A stretch of 64,000 bases of DNA from Flavobacterium hungaricum (GTDB lineage: Bacteria > Bacteroidota > Bacteroidia > Flavobacteriales > Flavobacteriaceae), in assembly GCF_015182285.1 (NCBI RefSeq), contig NZ_PRDM01000002.1, positions 930,001-994,000 of the forward strand, in the 5' to 3' direction. A program made the translations under genes and the position numbers. The notes under the pieces are model-generated. The model saw only the letters and a list, made by a program, of their open reading frames with translations, had not been told where the DNA came from and made no database searches. This document shows, in pieces, positions 16,810-25,278 of the stretch; positions within the stretch are counted from its first letter, which is position 1, and each line of letters starts with the position of its first letter.

Positions 16810-17766
16810 ATGAAAATATATCGCTTTGCAGTGCTTCTGTGCCTGTTTTTTTTGTCTTGTGATCAAAAATCTAAGGTAGAAAAAGAAGTAGAAGAAATTC
16901 CGGTTAATGTTGCAGTAGAACGCTTTGATAAAGTGTTTTTTGAAACCAAACCAGAAGATCTTGCTAAAGTAAAAAAACAGTATCCGTTCTTTTTTCCGAC
17001 AGGAACAGATGATAAAGTCTGGATCCAGAAAATGCAGGAACCAATCTGGAAAGAAGTTTATACAGAAGTGCAGAAAAAATACGGAAACTTTGAGCCTGTT
17101 CATCAGGAGTTTAATGCACTTTTTCAACACGTAAAGTATTATTTCCCTAAAACAAAAACGCCTAAAGTAATTACAGTTATCGGAGAAATGGATTATACTG
17201 CAAAAGCAATTTATGCAGACAGTCTTGTAATTGTTGCTTTAGAATTGTATTTGGGTAAAGAGCACGAATTTTATCAATTTCCAAATTATCTAAAACAGAA
17301 TTTTGAGGAAAGACAAATCATGCCCGATGTTGTTTCGAGTTTTTCATATCGAAATATTCCAAACTCTTCAGACAAAACACTGCTCTCGCAGATGATTTTT
17401 GAAGGAAAGCAATTGTACGCAAAAGATTTATTACTGCCCAATTATACAGATCCAGAAAAAATGGGCTACACTCCAGAACAGTTAAAATGGTGCGAAGAAA
17501 ATGAAGCCTATATGTGGCGTTATTTCTTAGAAAATGAAATGCTGTACAGTGTAGATCCAAAACTCAATACCCGATTTATAACGCCAGCTCCCTTTTCTAA
17601 GTTTTATTTAGAAATAGACAATGATTCACCAGGCAGAACAGGAGCGTGGATAGGCTGGCAGATCGTACGTTCTTACATGAAAAACAATACGGTTTCTTTA
17701 GCAGAATTATTTAAAACAGAAGCAAAAGAAATTTTCGAAAAATCAAAATATAAACCTAAGAAATAA
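16810..17766 (+). CDS. gldB: Gliding motility lipoprotein GldB
   Basis: The 318-residue lipoprotein has lipobox LFFLSC (Cys17). GldB is required for gliding and for type IX secretion-linked motility in F. johnsoniae; it is thought to sit in the cell envelope. The sequence matches the known family along its length (NVAVERFDKVFF, YPFFFPTGTDD, VIGEMDYTAKAIYADSLVIVALE split, TGAWIGWQIVRSYM near the end). Its last base pair overlaps gldC by one base (TAATG), a translationally coupled pair as in other Flavobacterium genomes. Confidence 0.96.
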   Translation: MKIYRFAVLLCLFFLSCDQKSKVEKEVEEIPVNVAVERFDKVFFETKPEDLAKVKKQYPFFFPTGTDDKVWIQKMQEPIWKEVYTEVQKKYGNFEPVHQEFNALFQHVKYYFPKTKTPKVITVIGEMDYTAKAIYADSLVIVALELYLGKEHEFYQFPNYLKQNFEERQIMPDVVSSFSYRNIPNSSDKTLLSQMIFEGKQLYAKDLLLPNYTDPEKMGYTPEQLKWCEENEAYMWRYFLENEMLYSVDPKLNTRFITPAPFSKFYLEIDNDSPGRTGAWIGWQIVRSYMKNNTVSLAELFKTEAKEIFEKSKYKPKK

Positions 17767-18101
17767 TGGCAGACACAATAAACTCAGAAATTAAATTCAA
17801 TATAGAATTAGACGAAAACCGCGTTCCAGAAAAACTAACATGGAGTGCTCAGGACGGCGGCGTACAGGCAGAAGAGGCAAAGGCAATTATGCTTTCTATC
17901 TGGGACAGTAAAGCAAAAGAAACCATGCGTATCGATCTTTGGACAAAAGACATGCCGGTAGACGAAATGAAGATTTTCTTTCACCAGACATTAGTAGCCA
18001 TGTCAGACACTTTTAAACGTGCAACAGACGACGAAAAAATGGCAGATACTATGAAAGATTTCTGTGACTATTTTGCAGAGAAACTGGATTTGGTGAAGTA
18101 G
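17766..18101 (+). CDS. gldC: Gliding motility protein GldC
   Basis: The 111-residue soluble protein matches GldC throughout (EIKFNIELDENRVPEKLTW, GVQAEEAKAIMLSIWDSKAK, MRIDLWTKDMPVDEMKIFF). GldC raises the amount or stability of GldB and supports gliding; it has no signal peptide and is cytoplasmic. It overlaps gldB by one base and ends the pair before a bidirectional terminator. Confidence 0.96.
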   Translation: MADTINSEIKFNIELDENRVPEKLTWSAQDGGVQAEEAKAIMLSIWDSKAKETMRIDLWTKDMPVDEMKIFFHQTLVAMSDTFKRATDDEKMADTMKDFCDYFAEKLDLVK

Positions 18102-18147
18102 TTCAAATCTCAATATTAAGAATTCCACAGGATTTCAAAATTCAATA

Positions 18148-18192
18148 AAAAATCCCAAATTTCAATTGTAAAAATTGGAATTTGGGATTTTT
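18148..18192. terminator. Bidirectional terminator between gldC and engB
   Basis: AATCCCAAATTTCAATT pairs with AATTGGAATTTGGGATT with one mismatch. A residues precede and T residues follow, so it serves both convergent genes. The arm TTGGAATTTGG also recurs at 25231-25248. Confidence 0.8.
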
Positions 18193-18213
18193 GCTATTGG
18201 AATTTAAGCCTAA

Positions 18214-18834
18214 CTAGAATTCCGAGTTGTTCTTAAAAACTTCCTGATTTACTTCGTCAATATAAGAAAGCAATTCTTCTTTTCCAATTGATTCTGTTGA
18301 TGAGGTTACAAAATATTGAGGCATTTCGGCCCAGTTATTGGCAAACATCTGTTTTTTGTAAGCTGCAATATGCGAATCAATTTTTACTTTACTGATTTTG
18401 TCTGCTTTTGTAAAAATAATACAAAACGGAATCTCGCTTTCGCCCATATACGACATAAATTCGATATCGATATTCTGAGCTTCATGACGAATATCAATTA
18501 AAACAAAAGCACAAACCAATTGTTCTCTGGTTTCAAAATAATCGGTAATAAACTGCTGGAAAACTGATTTTGTCTTTTTTGAAACTTTAGCATATCCGTA
18601 ACCTGGTAAATCCACCAAAAACCAATTGTTATTAATCTTAAAATGATTAATCAACTGTGTTTTTCCTGGTCTTCCAGATGTTTTGGCTAAGTTTTTATTA
18701 TTGGTAAGCATATTAATTAATGATGACTTACCTACGTTTGATCTTCCTATAAAAGCATATTCGGGCAAAAATTCTGGCGGACATTTTGCTACAACAGAAT
18801 TGCTGATAATAAATTCGGCGGTGTTAATTTTCAT
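18214..18834 (-). CDS. engB: Ribosome biogenesis GTPase YihA/YsxC (EngB)
   Basis: The 206-residue GTPase assists large-subunit assembly. Motifs: G1 GRSNVGKSS at 30-38, G2 region KTSGRPGKTQ, G3 DLPGYGYA and G4 TKADK near the C-terminus. The length is normal. It follows the alpha/beta hydrolase gene with a 42-base gap and is probably read from the same promoter. Confidence 0.96.
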   Translation of the reverse strand: MKINTAEFIISNSVVAKCPPEFLPEYAFIGRSNVGKSSLINMLTNNKNLAKTSGRPGKTQLINHFKINNNWFLVDLPGYGYAKVSKKTKSVFQQFITDYFETREQLVCAFVLIDIRHEAQNIDIEFMSYMGESEIPFCIIFTKADKISKVKIDSHIAAYKKQMFANNWAEMPQYFVTSSTESIGKEELLSYIDEVNQEVFKNNSEF

Positions 18835-18876
18835 GTTTCTTCGTTTTAAAACCTCCTAAATAATAAGTTTTAATGG

Positions 18877-19641
18877 CTATAGTTTTTTTTCAGTAAGCCA
18901 TTTTTCAAGAATTTCATTGAATTCATCTGGATGTTCCATCATTGCTGCGTGTCCACATTTATCAATCCAATAAAGTGTTGAATTTGGTAATAATTTATCA
19001 AATTCTTCAGCAACATTTGGTGGTGTTACAGAGTCATTTTTACCCCAAATAATGCAGGTTTCTACATCCATTTTTGGTAAATCTTTGGCCATATTATGAC
19101 GAATTGCACTTTTGGCAATCGTAAGGGTTTTGATTAATTTGATACGGTCATTGGCAGTTGCGTACACTTCATCAATAAGTTCAGGAGTAGCAATTTTAGG
19201 ATCATAAAATACGTCTTCAGCTTTCTTTCTGATGTATTCATAATCGCCTCTTCTTGGGTAACTGTCTCCCATTGCGCTTTCGTAAAGACCAGAACTTCCG
19301 GTAATTACAAGTCCTGCAACTTTTTCAGGATAGAGTTTTGTGTGATAAAGCGCTATATGTCCTCCAAGAGAATTTCCTAGAAGGATTACTTTATCAAAAC
19401 CTTTGTAGGTGATAAAATCCTTAACGTATTTAGCAAAGCTTTTTACGTTGGTTTTTAAAATACTCTGCGTATATATTGGCAAATCCGGAATAACAACTTT
19501 GTATCCTTTTGTTGGGAAATATTGTGCTACACCATCAAAGTTACTAAGTCCTCCCATTAATCCGTGCAGGATAACGATTGGAGTTCCTTCGCCAGCTTCA
19601 AAATAGCTGTATTTGCCTTCTTTTTTATAGTGTTTGTCCAT
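18877..19641 (-). CDS. Alpha/beta hydrolase
   Basis: The 254-residue enzyme has the oxyanion HG at 26-27 (VILHGLMGG), nucleophile elbow GNSLGG at 89-94 with Ser91, an acid residue in WGKNDSVTP and the catalytic His in KCGHAAMMEHP. No signal peptide is present, so it acts in the cytoplasm. Substrates are unknown; the pattern is that of MhpC/lipase-like esterases. It lies just upstream of the division cluster in opposite orientation and is probably the first gene of a pair with engB. Confidence 0.9.
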   Translation of the reverse strand: MDKHYKKEGKYSYFEAGEGTPIVILHGLMGGLSNFDGVAQYFPTKGYKVVIPDLPIYTQSILKTNVKSFAKYVKDFITYKGFDKVILLGNSLGGHIALYHTKLYPEKVAGLVITGSSGLYESAMGDSYPRRGDYEYIRKKAEDVFYDPKIATPELIDEVYATANDRIKLIKTLTIAKSAIRHNMAKDLPKMDVETCIIWGKNDSVTPPNVAEEFDKLLPNSTLYWIDKCGHAAMMEHPDEFNEILEKWLTEKKL

Positions 19642-19668
19642 CTAATCTAATGCCAATTTCAATTTCGA

Positions 19669-19676
19669 CAAATATA
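19669..19676 (-). promoter_or_regulatory. Candidate -7 promoter element of the hydrolase/engB pair
   Basis: The minus strand reads TATATTTG, an exact TAnnTTTG match, giving a leader of about 22 bases. Confidence 0.5.
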
Positions 19677-19917
19677 GGGTTAATTACATAAAAATGAATT
19701 TTTGCCGCCATTTTTTAACTAGATAATTTGAGTAGAATTTATAAGTATTTAAAAATCAGAGTTTAAAACTGATTTTGGTATATTTCTAAATTGTTAAATC
19801 TATTACGTTATAGTTAGTTTTTTAAGAGAATTAGTATGCAATTTTTATAATTGTTAAAAGAATTTATTTCAACGCTGATTAATGTGTAAAGTATTGATTG
19901 ATTACGAATTAGTGTAT

Positions 19918-19973
19918 GTGGGGGTAAAGTGGTTAAACTTATTAACAAAGTGGTATAAAGTGGTAAAATGTGG
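19918..19973 (+). promoter_or_regulatory. Phased GTGG array, probable MraZ operator
   Basis: GTGG occurs at 19918, 19929, 19950, 19960 and 19970; the gaps are 11, 21, 10 and 10 bases, so all copies lie on one face of the helix. Three of them share the longer form AAAGTGGT. MraZ proteins studied in Escherichia coli and Mycoplasma bind spaced direct TGGG/GTGG repeats in front of their own operon. The array ends 12 bases before the -7 element and overlaps the expected -33 region, so binding would block transcription. Confidence 0.75.
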
Positions 19974-19985
19974 TAATATTTTTTA

Positions 19986-19993
19986 TATTTTTG
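19986..19993 (+). promoter_or_regulatory. Candidate -7 promoter element of the mraZ-ftsZ cluster
   Basis: TATTTTTG matches TAnnTTTG. The transcript would begin near 19998 and leave a leader of about 22 bases to the TTG start of mraZ. Confidence 0.6.
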
Positions 19994-20019
19994 CTGTATA
20001 ACATGTTAACTAGTTTTTT

Positions 20020-20493
20020 TTGAACACAATCGTTGGAACATATGAGTGTAAAGTCGATGCTAAAGGCAGGCTGATGATGCCTGCGCCTTTAAAAAAGCAA
20101 TTGACTGCTTCTCTTCAAAGCGGATTCGTTTTGAAGCGTTCTGTTTTTCAACCGTGTTTAGAGTTGTATCCTATGGAAGAATGGGATTTAATGATGAAAA
20201 AAATCAACAAGCTTAATCGCTTTGTAAAAAAGAACAACGATTTCATTAGAAGATTTACTGCTGGTGTTAAAGTGGTTGAGGTTGATGCATTAGGAAGATT
20301 ATTGGTACCAAAAGACTTAGTGACTTTTGCAAGTATTTCTAAAGATGTCGTTTTTTCATCGGCGGTTAATATTGTAGAGATTTGGGATAAGGATTTATAC
20401 GAAAAATCAATAAGCGGCGAAGATATGGATTTTGCAGATTTAGCCGAAGAAGTAATGGGAAATATTAATGACGACGACAATGGAATATCATAA
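20020..20493 (+). CDS. mraZ: Transcriptional regulator MraZ
   Basis: The 157-residue protein begins at TTG; NTIVGTYECKVDAKGRLMMP is the normal family N-terminus. It carries two AbrB/SpoVT-like half domains, the first with DAKGRLMMPAPLKKQL and the second with VDALGRLLVPKDL. MraZ binds DNA as a ring-shaped oligomer and represses its own division and cell wall operon. The phased GTGG array upstream is the likely target. The next gene, rsmH, starts inside its end. Confidence 0.96.
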   Translation: MNTIVGTYECKVDAKGRLMMPAPLKKQLTASLQSGFVLKRSVFQPCLELYPMEEWDLMMKKINKLNRFVKKNNDFIRRFTAGVKVVEVDALGRLLVPKDLVTFASISKDVVFSSAVNIVEIWDKDLYEKSISGEDMDFADLAEEVMGNINDDDNGIS

Positions 20494-21376
20494 TCCGGTT
20501 TTGCTTCATCCAACAGTTGATGGTTTAGATATTAAACCAGACGGAGTGTATGTAGATGTTACGTTTGGAGGCGGTGGTCATTCAAAAGAGATTTTAAAAA
20601 GATTAGGACCAAACGGAAAGCTGTTTGCATTTGATCAGGACGAAGATGCCCTTGCTAATGCACTGCCAGACGAAAGGTTTACTTTAATAAATGAAAACTT
20701 TAGATTCATAAAAAGATTTCTGCGCTTTCATGGAGTAAAAGAGGTCGACGGAATTTTAGCAGATCTAGGAGTTTCCTCTCATCAGTTTGACGTTCCAGAG
20801 AGAGGTTTTTCTACCCGATTTGATGCCGAACTCGATATGCGGATGAGTCAAAAAAATGATTTAAATGCTTACCGTGTGGTTAACGAATATGAAGAACAGG
20901 ATTTACGTCGTGTTTTTTTTGATTATGGGGAGTTGAAGAATGCACCGGTTTTGGCACGAACGATAGTGGAAGCGAGAAAAGAGTTTCCGATCAAAACAAC
21001 AGACGAATTAAAAGAAGTGCTTAAAAAATATCTGCCGGAGAAAGTTCGAAACAAAATTCTGGCTCAGATTTATCAGGCAATCAGAATTGAGGTAAATCAG
21101 GAAATGGATGTTTTAAAAGAATTTATTGAGCAGTCTTTAGAAATTTTAAAACCGGGGGGGAGATTTTCAGTAATCTCATACCATTCTTTAGAAGACAGGC
21201 TGGTAAAGAGATTTATTAAAAACGGAATGTTTGAGGGAGAACCGGAACGCGATTTTTACGGAAATTTTTCAGTTCCATTTAAAACCATCGGAAAACTGAT
21301 TGTTCCGGATAACGAAGAAATTAAAATCAACAACAGAGCCAGAAGTGCGAAGTTAAGAATTGCAGAAAAGATATAA
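20480..21376 (+). CDS. rsmH: 16S rRNA m4C1402 methyltransferase RsmH
   Basis: SAM-dependent enzyme that methylates N4 of C1402 in 16S rRNA. The glycine motif VDVTFGGGGHSKEIL is near residue 24-38 and LADLGVSSHQFD follows. The ATG at 20480 (MEYHNPVLLHPTV) is the family start; a further ATG lies four codons upstream. It overlaps mraZ by 14 bases, the usual layout at the head of the division cluster. The C-terminal INNRARSAKLRIAEK is a family signature. Confidence 0.97.
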   Translation: MEYHNPVLLHPTVDGLDIKPDGVYVDVTFGGGGHSKEILKRLGPNGKLFAFDQDEDALANALPDERFTLINENFRFIKRFLRFHGVKEVDGILADLGVSSHQFDVPERGFSTRFDAELDMRMSQKNDLNAYRVVNEYEEQDLRRVFFDYGELKNAPVLARTIVEARKEFPIKTTDELKEVLKKYLPEKVRNKILAQIYQAIRIEVNQEMDVLKEFIEQSLEILKPGGRFSVISYHSLEDRLVKRFIKNGMFEGEPERDFYGNFSVPFKTIGKLIVPDNEEIKINNRARSAKLRIAEKI

Positions 21377-21391
21377 TATATATAGGTAGAA

Positions 21392-21739
21392 ATGAAAGGC
21401 GGCGTATTCAGCATATTAAAAGCAAGATTTCTGATTCATGAAGATGCAGTAAAAAACTGGCGCTTCATTGTTTTTATAATTCTGCTGGCCATTTTGATGA
21501 TTGCAAATACACAGCGATACGAACAAAAGGTTTTTGAAATTGCAAAATTAAACAATGATGTAAAAGAGCTGCGATCTGAATTTGTAGACCGACGTTCTGA
21601 ATTGATGAAGCTAAAAATGGAATCGACAATCTCGGATAAAATGTTAGAAAAACAAATTTTTCCGTCAACGGTTCCTCCAATAAAAATAGAAGTTAAAAAA
21701 GCAGAAGAAAAAAGTTTCTTTAAAAGAATATGGCAGTAG
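21392..21739 (+). CDS. FtsL-like division protein
   Basis: The 115-residue bitopic protein has a short cytoplasmic part, one membrane segment at about 23-41 (WRFIVFIILLAILMIAN) and a periplasmic coiled coil (about 45-85). Position between rsmH and ftsI, size and topology are those of FtsL, which forms a complex with FtsB and FtsQ and links to the division transpeptidase. Sequence identity to FtsL of other phyla is low, so the name rests on context. It overlaps ftsI by 10 bases. Confidence 0.85.
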   Translation: MKGGVFSILKARFLIHEDAVKNWRFIVFIILLAILMIANTQRYEQKVFEIAKLNNDVKELRSEFVDRRSELMKLKMESTISDKMLEKQIFPSTVPPIKIEVKKAEEKSFFKRIWQ

Positions 21740-23739
21740 AAGATAAACATATATCCTACAGAATTTACCTCGTAGCAGTTTTCATCTTTGTGATGGCAAT
21801 TGCTATTGTTGTTAAATTAACCAATATTCAATGGGTGCAGGGAGATTATTACAGAAAACTAGCAAAACAGCGTACCGTTAGAAACTTTGTAATTCCTGCA
21901 AACAAAGGAAATATTTATTCTGCTGACGGAAGTTTGCTGGCTACATCAATCCCGAATTATGAGATTCGATTTGATGCCAAAGCTCCAAAATTGGAGACAT
22001 TCGAGAAATATGTAAAACAATTATCAGATTCTCTAGAAACTGTTTTAGACAGACCTTCTGGGTATTATGAAAAAGAATTAAGAAAAGCGAGAGCCAATAA
22101 AAATCGTTATTATTTGATTGCTCGTAATCTGAGTTATACTGAATATGTAAAGATTAAAGGCTTTCCGTTATTCAAATTAGGCGCTTTTAAAGGCGGTATT
22201 ATTGTAGAACAGGAAACCGTTAGAAAACACCCGATCGGGAAAATTGCGGAAAGAACCATTGGTTATGACCGTATTGATCCAGAAACTGGAGTAGAAGTAG
22301 GAAAAGGAATCGAATGGGCTTTTAAAAGCTATTTGAATGGAAAAGATGGTAAAATTCTAAAACAAAAAATTGCAAAAGGACAGTGGAAACCTATTCGTGA
22401 TGTAAACGAAGTAGATCCTATTGATGGCTTTGATGTGATTTCGACTATAGATGTATTTATTCAGGATATTGCACATCACGCTTTGTTAAAGCAACTGCAG
22501 GATTACGAAGCAGACCACGGTTGTGTAGTGGTAATGGAAACAGAAACGGGTTACGTAAAAGCAATTTCTAATTTAGGAAGAGCAGAAGACGGATCGTATT
22601 ACGAAACAACAAATTACGCTATTGCTGAATCTCACGAGCCAGGTTCGACTTTTAAATTGGTTGATTTAATGGCAATTCTGGAAGATAAAGTAGCAGATAC
22701 CAGTACGGTTTACGACAGTCACGGCGGAGTGGTAAAATATTACGGACGCAGCGTTAGGGACTCGCACAATGGAGGTTACGGAAAAGTGTCTTTGGCACGC
22801 GGATTCGAACTTTCGTCAAACACCGTAATGGTTCAGGCAGTTTATGATAATTACAAGAGCAACCCGTCAAAATTTGTAAATCATATCAAAAGTTGGGGAT
22901 TAGATAAAACATTAGGATTGCATTTTAAAGGAGAAGGAAGACCTTATATCCCAAAACCTGGAGACAAACACTGGTCGGGAACGACACTGCCTTGGATGGC
23001 TTTTGGTTACAATGTTTCGCTTACACCAATGCAGACTTTGGCTTTTTACAATTCAGTTGCCAATAATGGTGTGATGGTAAAGCCGCAATTTGTATCGGAA
23101 ATTAAAGAATGGAATAAAACGATTAAAAAGTTTGATACCGAGGTAATCAATCCGAAGGTTTGTTCGCCTGAAACGCTAAAAAAAATAAGAGCTGTTTTAT
23201 TAAATGTGGTTAAAAAAGGAACAGGTTCTAAGTTGTATTCAAAAGATTTTTCGATGGCAGGAAAAACAGGAACTGCTCAAATGAATTATGGAGGAGTAAA
23301 AGGAAAATCAGATTTGTATTATGCGTCTTCTTTCGTAGGGTATTTTCCAGCAGAACATCCTAAATATTCCTGTATAGTAGTGGTGCATAAGCCTAATACC
23401 TCTAAGAATAACTATTACGGAGCAGACGTTGCCGGGCCGGTTTTTAAAAGAATCGCACAAAAGATTTTTACCGATGCGCCTTCAACCAATAAAATTAAAA
23501 AATTAGATGCTGTAATTCCAAAACAGGATTACAGTTATAACAAATATACTGCTGAGGCAAATAGAAAAACAAATCAGATTCCGAATTTGAAAGGAATGCC
23601 GGGAATGGACGCGATTGCTTTACTGGAAAATTTAGGTTTGAAAGTAAGAGTAAATGGAATGGGGAAAGTGAAAAATCAATCGATTCAAGCGGGAACCAGT
23701 ATTAGCAAAAACACAACAATTGTATTAGAATTATCGTGA
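21730..23739 (+). CDS. ftsI: Division-specific peptidoglycan transpeptidase FtsI (PBP3 type)
   Basis: The 669-residue protein has an N-terminal membrane anchor (about 11-30), a dimerisation domain (NFVIPANKGNIYSADG, then RTIGYDRIDPETGVEVG) and a transpeptidase domain with S306-T-F-K, S362-S-N and K512-T-G. A single PASTA domain closes the protein (about 615-669), as in SpoVD-type enzymes; enterobacterial FtsI lacks it. It crosslinks septal peptidoglycan in the periplasm. murE begins in its stop codon. Confidence 0.96.
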   Translation: MAVEDKHISYRIYLVAVFIFVMAIAIVVKLTNIQWVQGDYYRKLAKQRTVRNFVIPANKGNIYSADGSLLATSIPNYEIRFDAKAPKLETFEKYVKQLSDSLETVLDRPSGYYEKELRKARANKNRYYLIARNLSYTEYVKIKGFPLFKLGAFKGGIIVEQETVRKHPIGKIAERTIGYDRIDPETGVEVGKGIEWAFKSYLNGKDGKILKQKIAKGQWKPIRDVNEVDPIDGFDVISTIDVFIQDIAHHALLKQLQDYEADHGCVVVMETETGYVKAISNLGRAEDGSYYETTNYAIAESHEPGSTFKLVDLMAILEDKVADTSTVYDSHGGVVKYYGRSVRDSHNGGYGKVSLARGFELSSNTVMVQAVYDNYKSNPSKFVNHIKSWGLDKTLGLHFKGEGRPYIPKPGDKHWSGTTLPWMAFGYNVSLTPMQTLAFYNSVANNGVMVKPQFVSEIKEWNKTIKKFDTEVINPKVCSPETLKKIRAVLLNVVKKGTGSKLYSKDFSMAGKTGTAQMNYGGVKGKSDLYYASSFVGYFPAEHPKYSCIVVVHKPNTSKNNYYGADVAGPVFKRIAQKIFTDAPSTNKIKKLDAVIPKQDYSYNKYTAEANRKTNQIPNLKGMPGMDAIALLENLGLKVRVNGMGKVKNQSIQAGTSISKNTTIVLELS

Positions 23740-25199
23740 AAGTATTAAAAGACATATTATATAAAGCATCAATTGAATCTGTAAAAGGTTCGACAGATAT
23801 CGCTATTCATAAAATTGATTTTGATTCAAGAAAAATTGAACAGAATGATGTTTTTGTAGCTATTCGAGGAACGCTTTCAGATGGTCACGATTATATCGAG
23901 AAAGCAATAGAATTGGGTGCTTCTGCAATTATATGCGATACGCTTCCTCAAGATTTAAAGGAAAACATTACGTATGTAAAAGTACAAGATACCAATAAAG
24001 CATTGGCTTTTATGGCAGCTAATTATTTCGGAAATCCTTCTGAAAAATTAAAATTAGTTGGTGTCACAGGTACAAACGGAAAAACAACAATTGCATCTTT
24101 ATTGTTTCAGATGTTTCAAAAAGCAGGTTTTGAAGTTGGTTTGCTGTCAACGGTAAAAATCATGGTTAATGATACAGAATATCCTGCAACGCATACAACA
24201 CCAGATTCTCTTACCATCAATTATTATTTAAATGAAATGATTGAGTCTGGAGTTACACATTGTTTTATGGAAGTAAGCTCGCACGGAATTCATCAAAAAC
24301 GTACCGAAGCATTGCACTTTGTTGGCGGAATTTTTACAAATCTTTCGCACGATCATTTAGATTATCATCCAACTTTTGCGGAATACAGAGACGTTAAAAA
24401 ATCATTTTTTGATTCACTGCCAAAAACCGCTTTTGTTTTAACCAATATAGACGATAAAAATGGACCAGTTATGCTGCAGAATACAGCAGCTAAAAAACTG
24501 ACTTATGCTTTAAAATCTTATGCAGATTACAGAGCACAGATTTTAGAAAGCCAATTGTCTGGATTATTGTTAAAAATTAATGACAATGAAGTTTGGGTAA
24601 AACTAATCGGAACTTTTAATGCTTACAATGTTTTAGCAATCTATGGTACGGCTGTAGAGCTTGGAATTGACAGTCTTGAAGCGTTGCGCTTACTGTCTGA
24701 TTTAGAAAGTGTTTCGGGTCGTTTTCAATATATTGTTTCTGATGCAAACATTACGGCGATTGTGGATTATGCACACACACCAGATGCTTTAGAAAATGTT
24801 TTGAAAACCATAAACGACATTCGCACCAAAAACGAACAATTGATTACAGTTGTCGGCTGCGGTGGTAATCGCGATAAAACAAAACGTCCGATAATGGCCA
24901 AGATTGCTTCGGACCTGAGTACGAAAGCAATTTTAACATCTGATAATCCTAGAAACGAAGACCCAGAAGTGATTTTGGATGAAATGGAGCAGGGAGTGGA
25001 ACCTCAGAATTATAAAAAAATGCTTCGAATTACCGATAGGAAGCAAGCGATTAAAACTGCTTGTCAGTTAGCAGAAGCTAAAGATATTATCCTGATTGCA
25101 GGAAAAGGACACGAAACCTATCAGGAAATAAAAGGAGTTCGTCATCATTTTGATGATATGGAAACGGTAAAAGAAATTTTAGAGCAACTAAACAAGTAA
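23736..25199 (+). CDS. murE: UDP-MurNAc-Ala-Glu:meso-diaminopimelate ligase MurE
   Basis: The 487-residue ligase adds the third amino acid to the cell wall precursor. It begins at GTG inside the ftsI stop (GTGA overlap). The ATP P-loop GTNGKTT is at 112-118. The specificity loop reads DNPR at 403-406, the version that selects meso-diaminopimelate rather than lysine, so the organism should have DAP-type peptidoglycan. It acts in the cytoplasm after MurD. Confidence 0.97.
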   Translation: MKVLKDILYKASIESVKGSTDIAIHKIDFDSRKIEQNDVFVAIRGTLSDGHDYIEKAIELGASAIICDTLPQDLKENITYVKVQDTNKALAFMAANYFGNPSEKLKLVGVTGTNGKTTIASLLFQMFQKAGFEVGLLSTVKIMVNDTEYPATHTTPDSLTINYYLNEMIESGVTHCFMEVSSHGIHQKRTEALHFVGGIFTNLSHDHLDYHPTFAEYRDVKKSFFDSLPKTAFVLTNIDDKNGPVMLQNTAAKKLTYALKSYADYRAQILESQLSGLLLKINDNEVWVKLIGTFNAYNVLAIYGTAVELGIDSLEALRLLSDLESVSGRFQYIVSDANITAIVDYAHTPDALENVLKTINDIRTKNEQLITVVGCGGNRDKTKRPIMAKIASDLSTKAILTSDNPRNEDPEVILDEMEQGVEPQNYKKMLRITDRKQAIKTACQLAEAKDIILIAGKGHETYQEIKGVRHHFDDMETVKEILEQLNK

Positions 25200-25230
25200 C
25201 AAAAAATTTTTAAGTTCAAATACCACAAGA

Positions 25231-25266
25231 AAAATTGGAATTTGGAATTTCAAATTAGAATTTAAA
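25231..25266 (+). repeat. TTGGAATTTGGAATTTC-type intergenic repeat
   Basis: The murE-mraY gap carries TTGGAATTTGGAATTTC, followed by an inverted AAATTAGAATTT. The same word is used in the arms of the gldC/engB terminator and near 10220. It is a dispersed repeat of this genome placed inside the division cluster. Confidence 0.5.
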
Positions 25267-25278
25267 AAATAAAAATAT

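Larger units (their letters stand above)
19642..20019. other. Control region between the hydrolase and mraZ
   Basis: A 378-base gap between divergent genes. It holds a minus-strand TATATTTG element (19669-19676) for the hydrolase/engB pair, the phased GTGG array (19918-19973) and the plus-strand mraZ promoter (19986-19993). The central part (19700-19900) is AT-rich without recognisable features. Confidence 0.6.

Noticed and set aside
16753..17130. Minus-strand open frame within gldB
   Set aside because: Complement of the conserved gldB coding sequence; Phe-rich and without start context.
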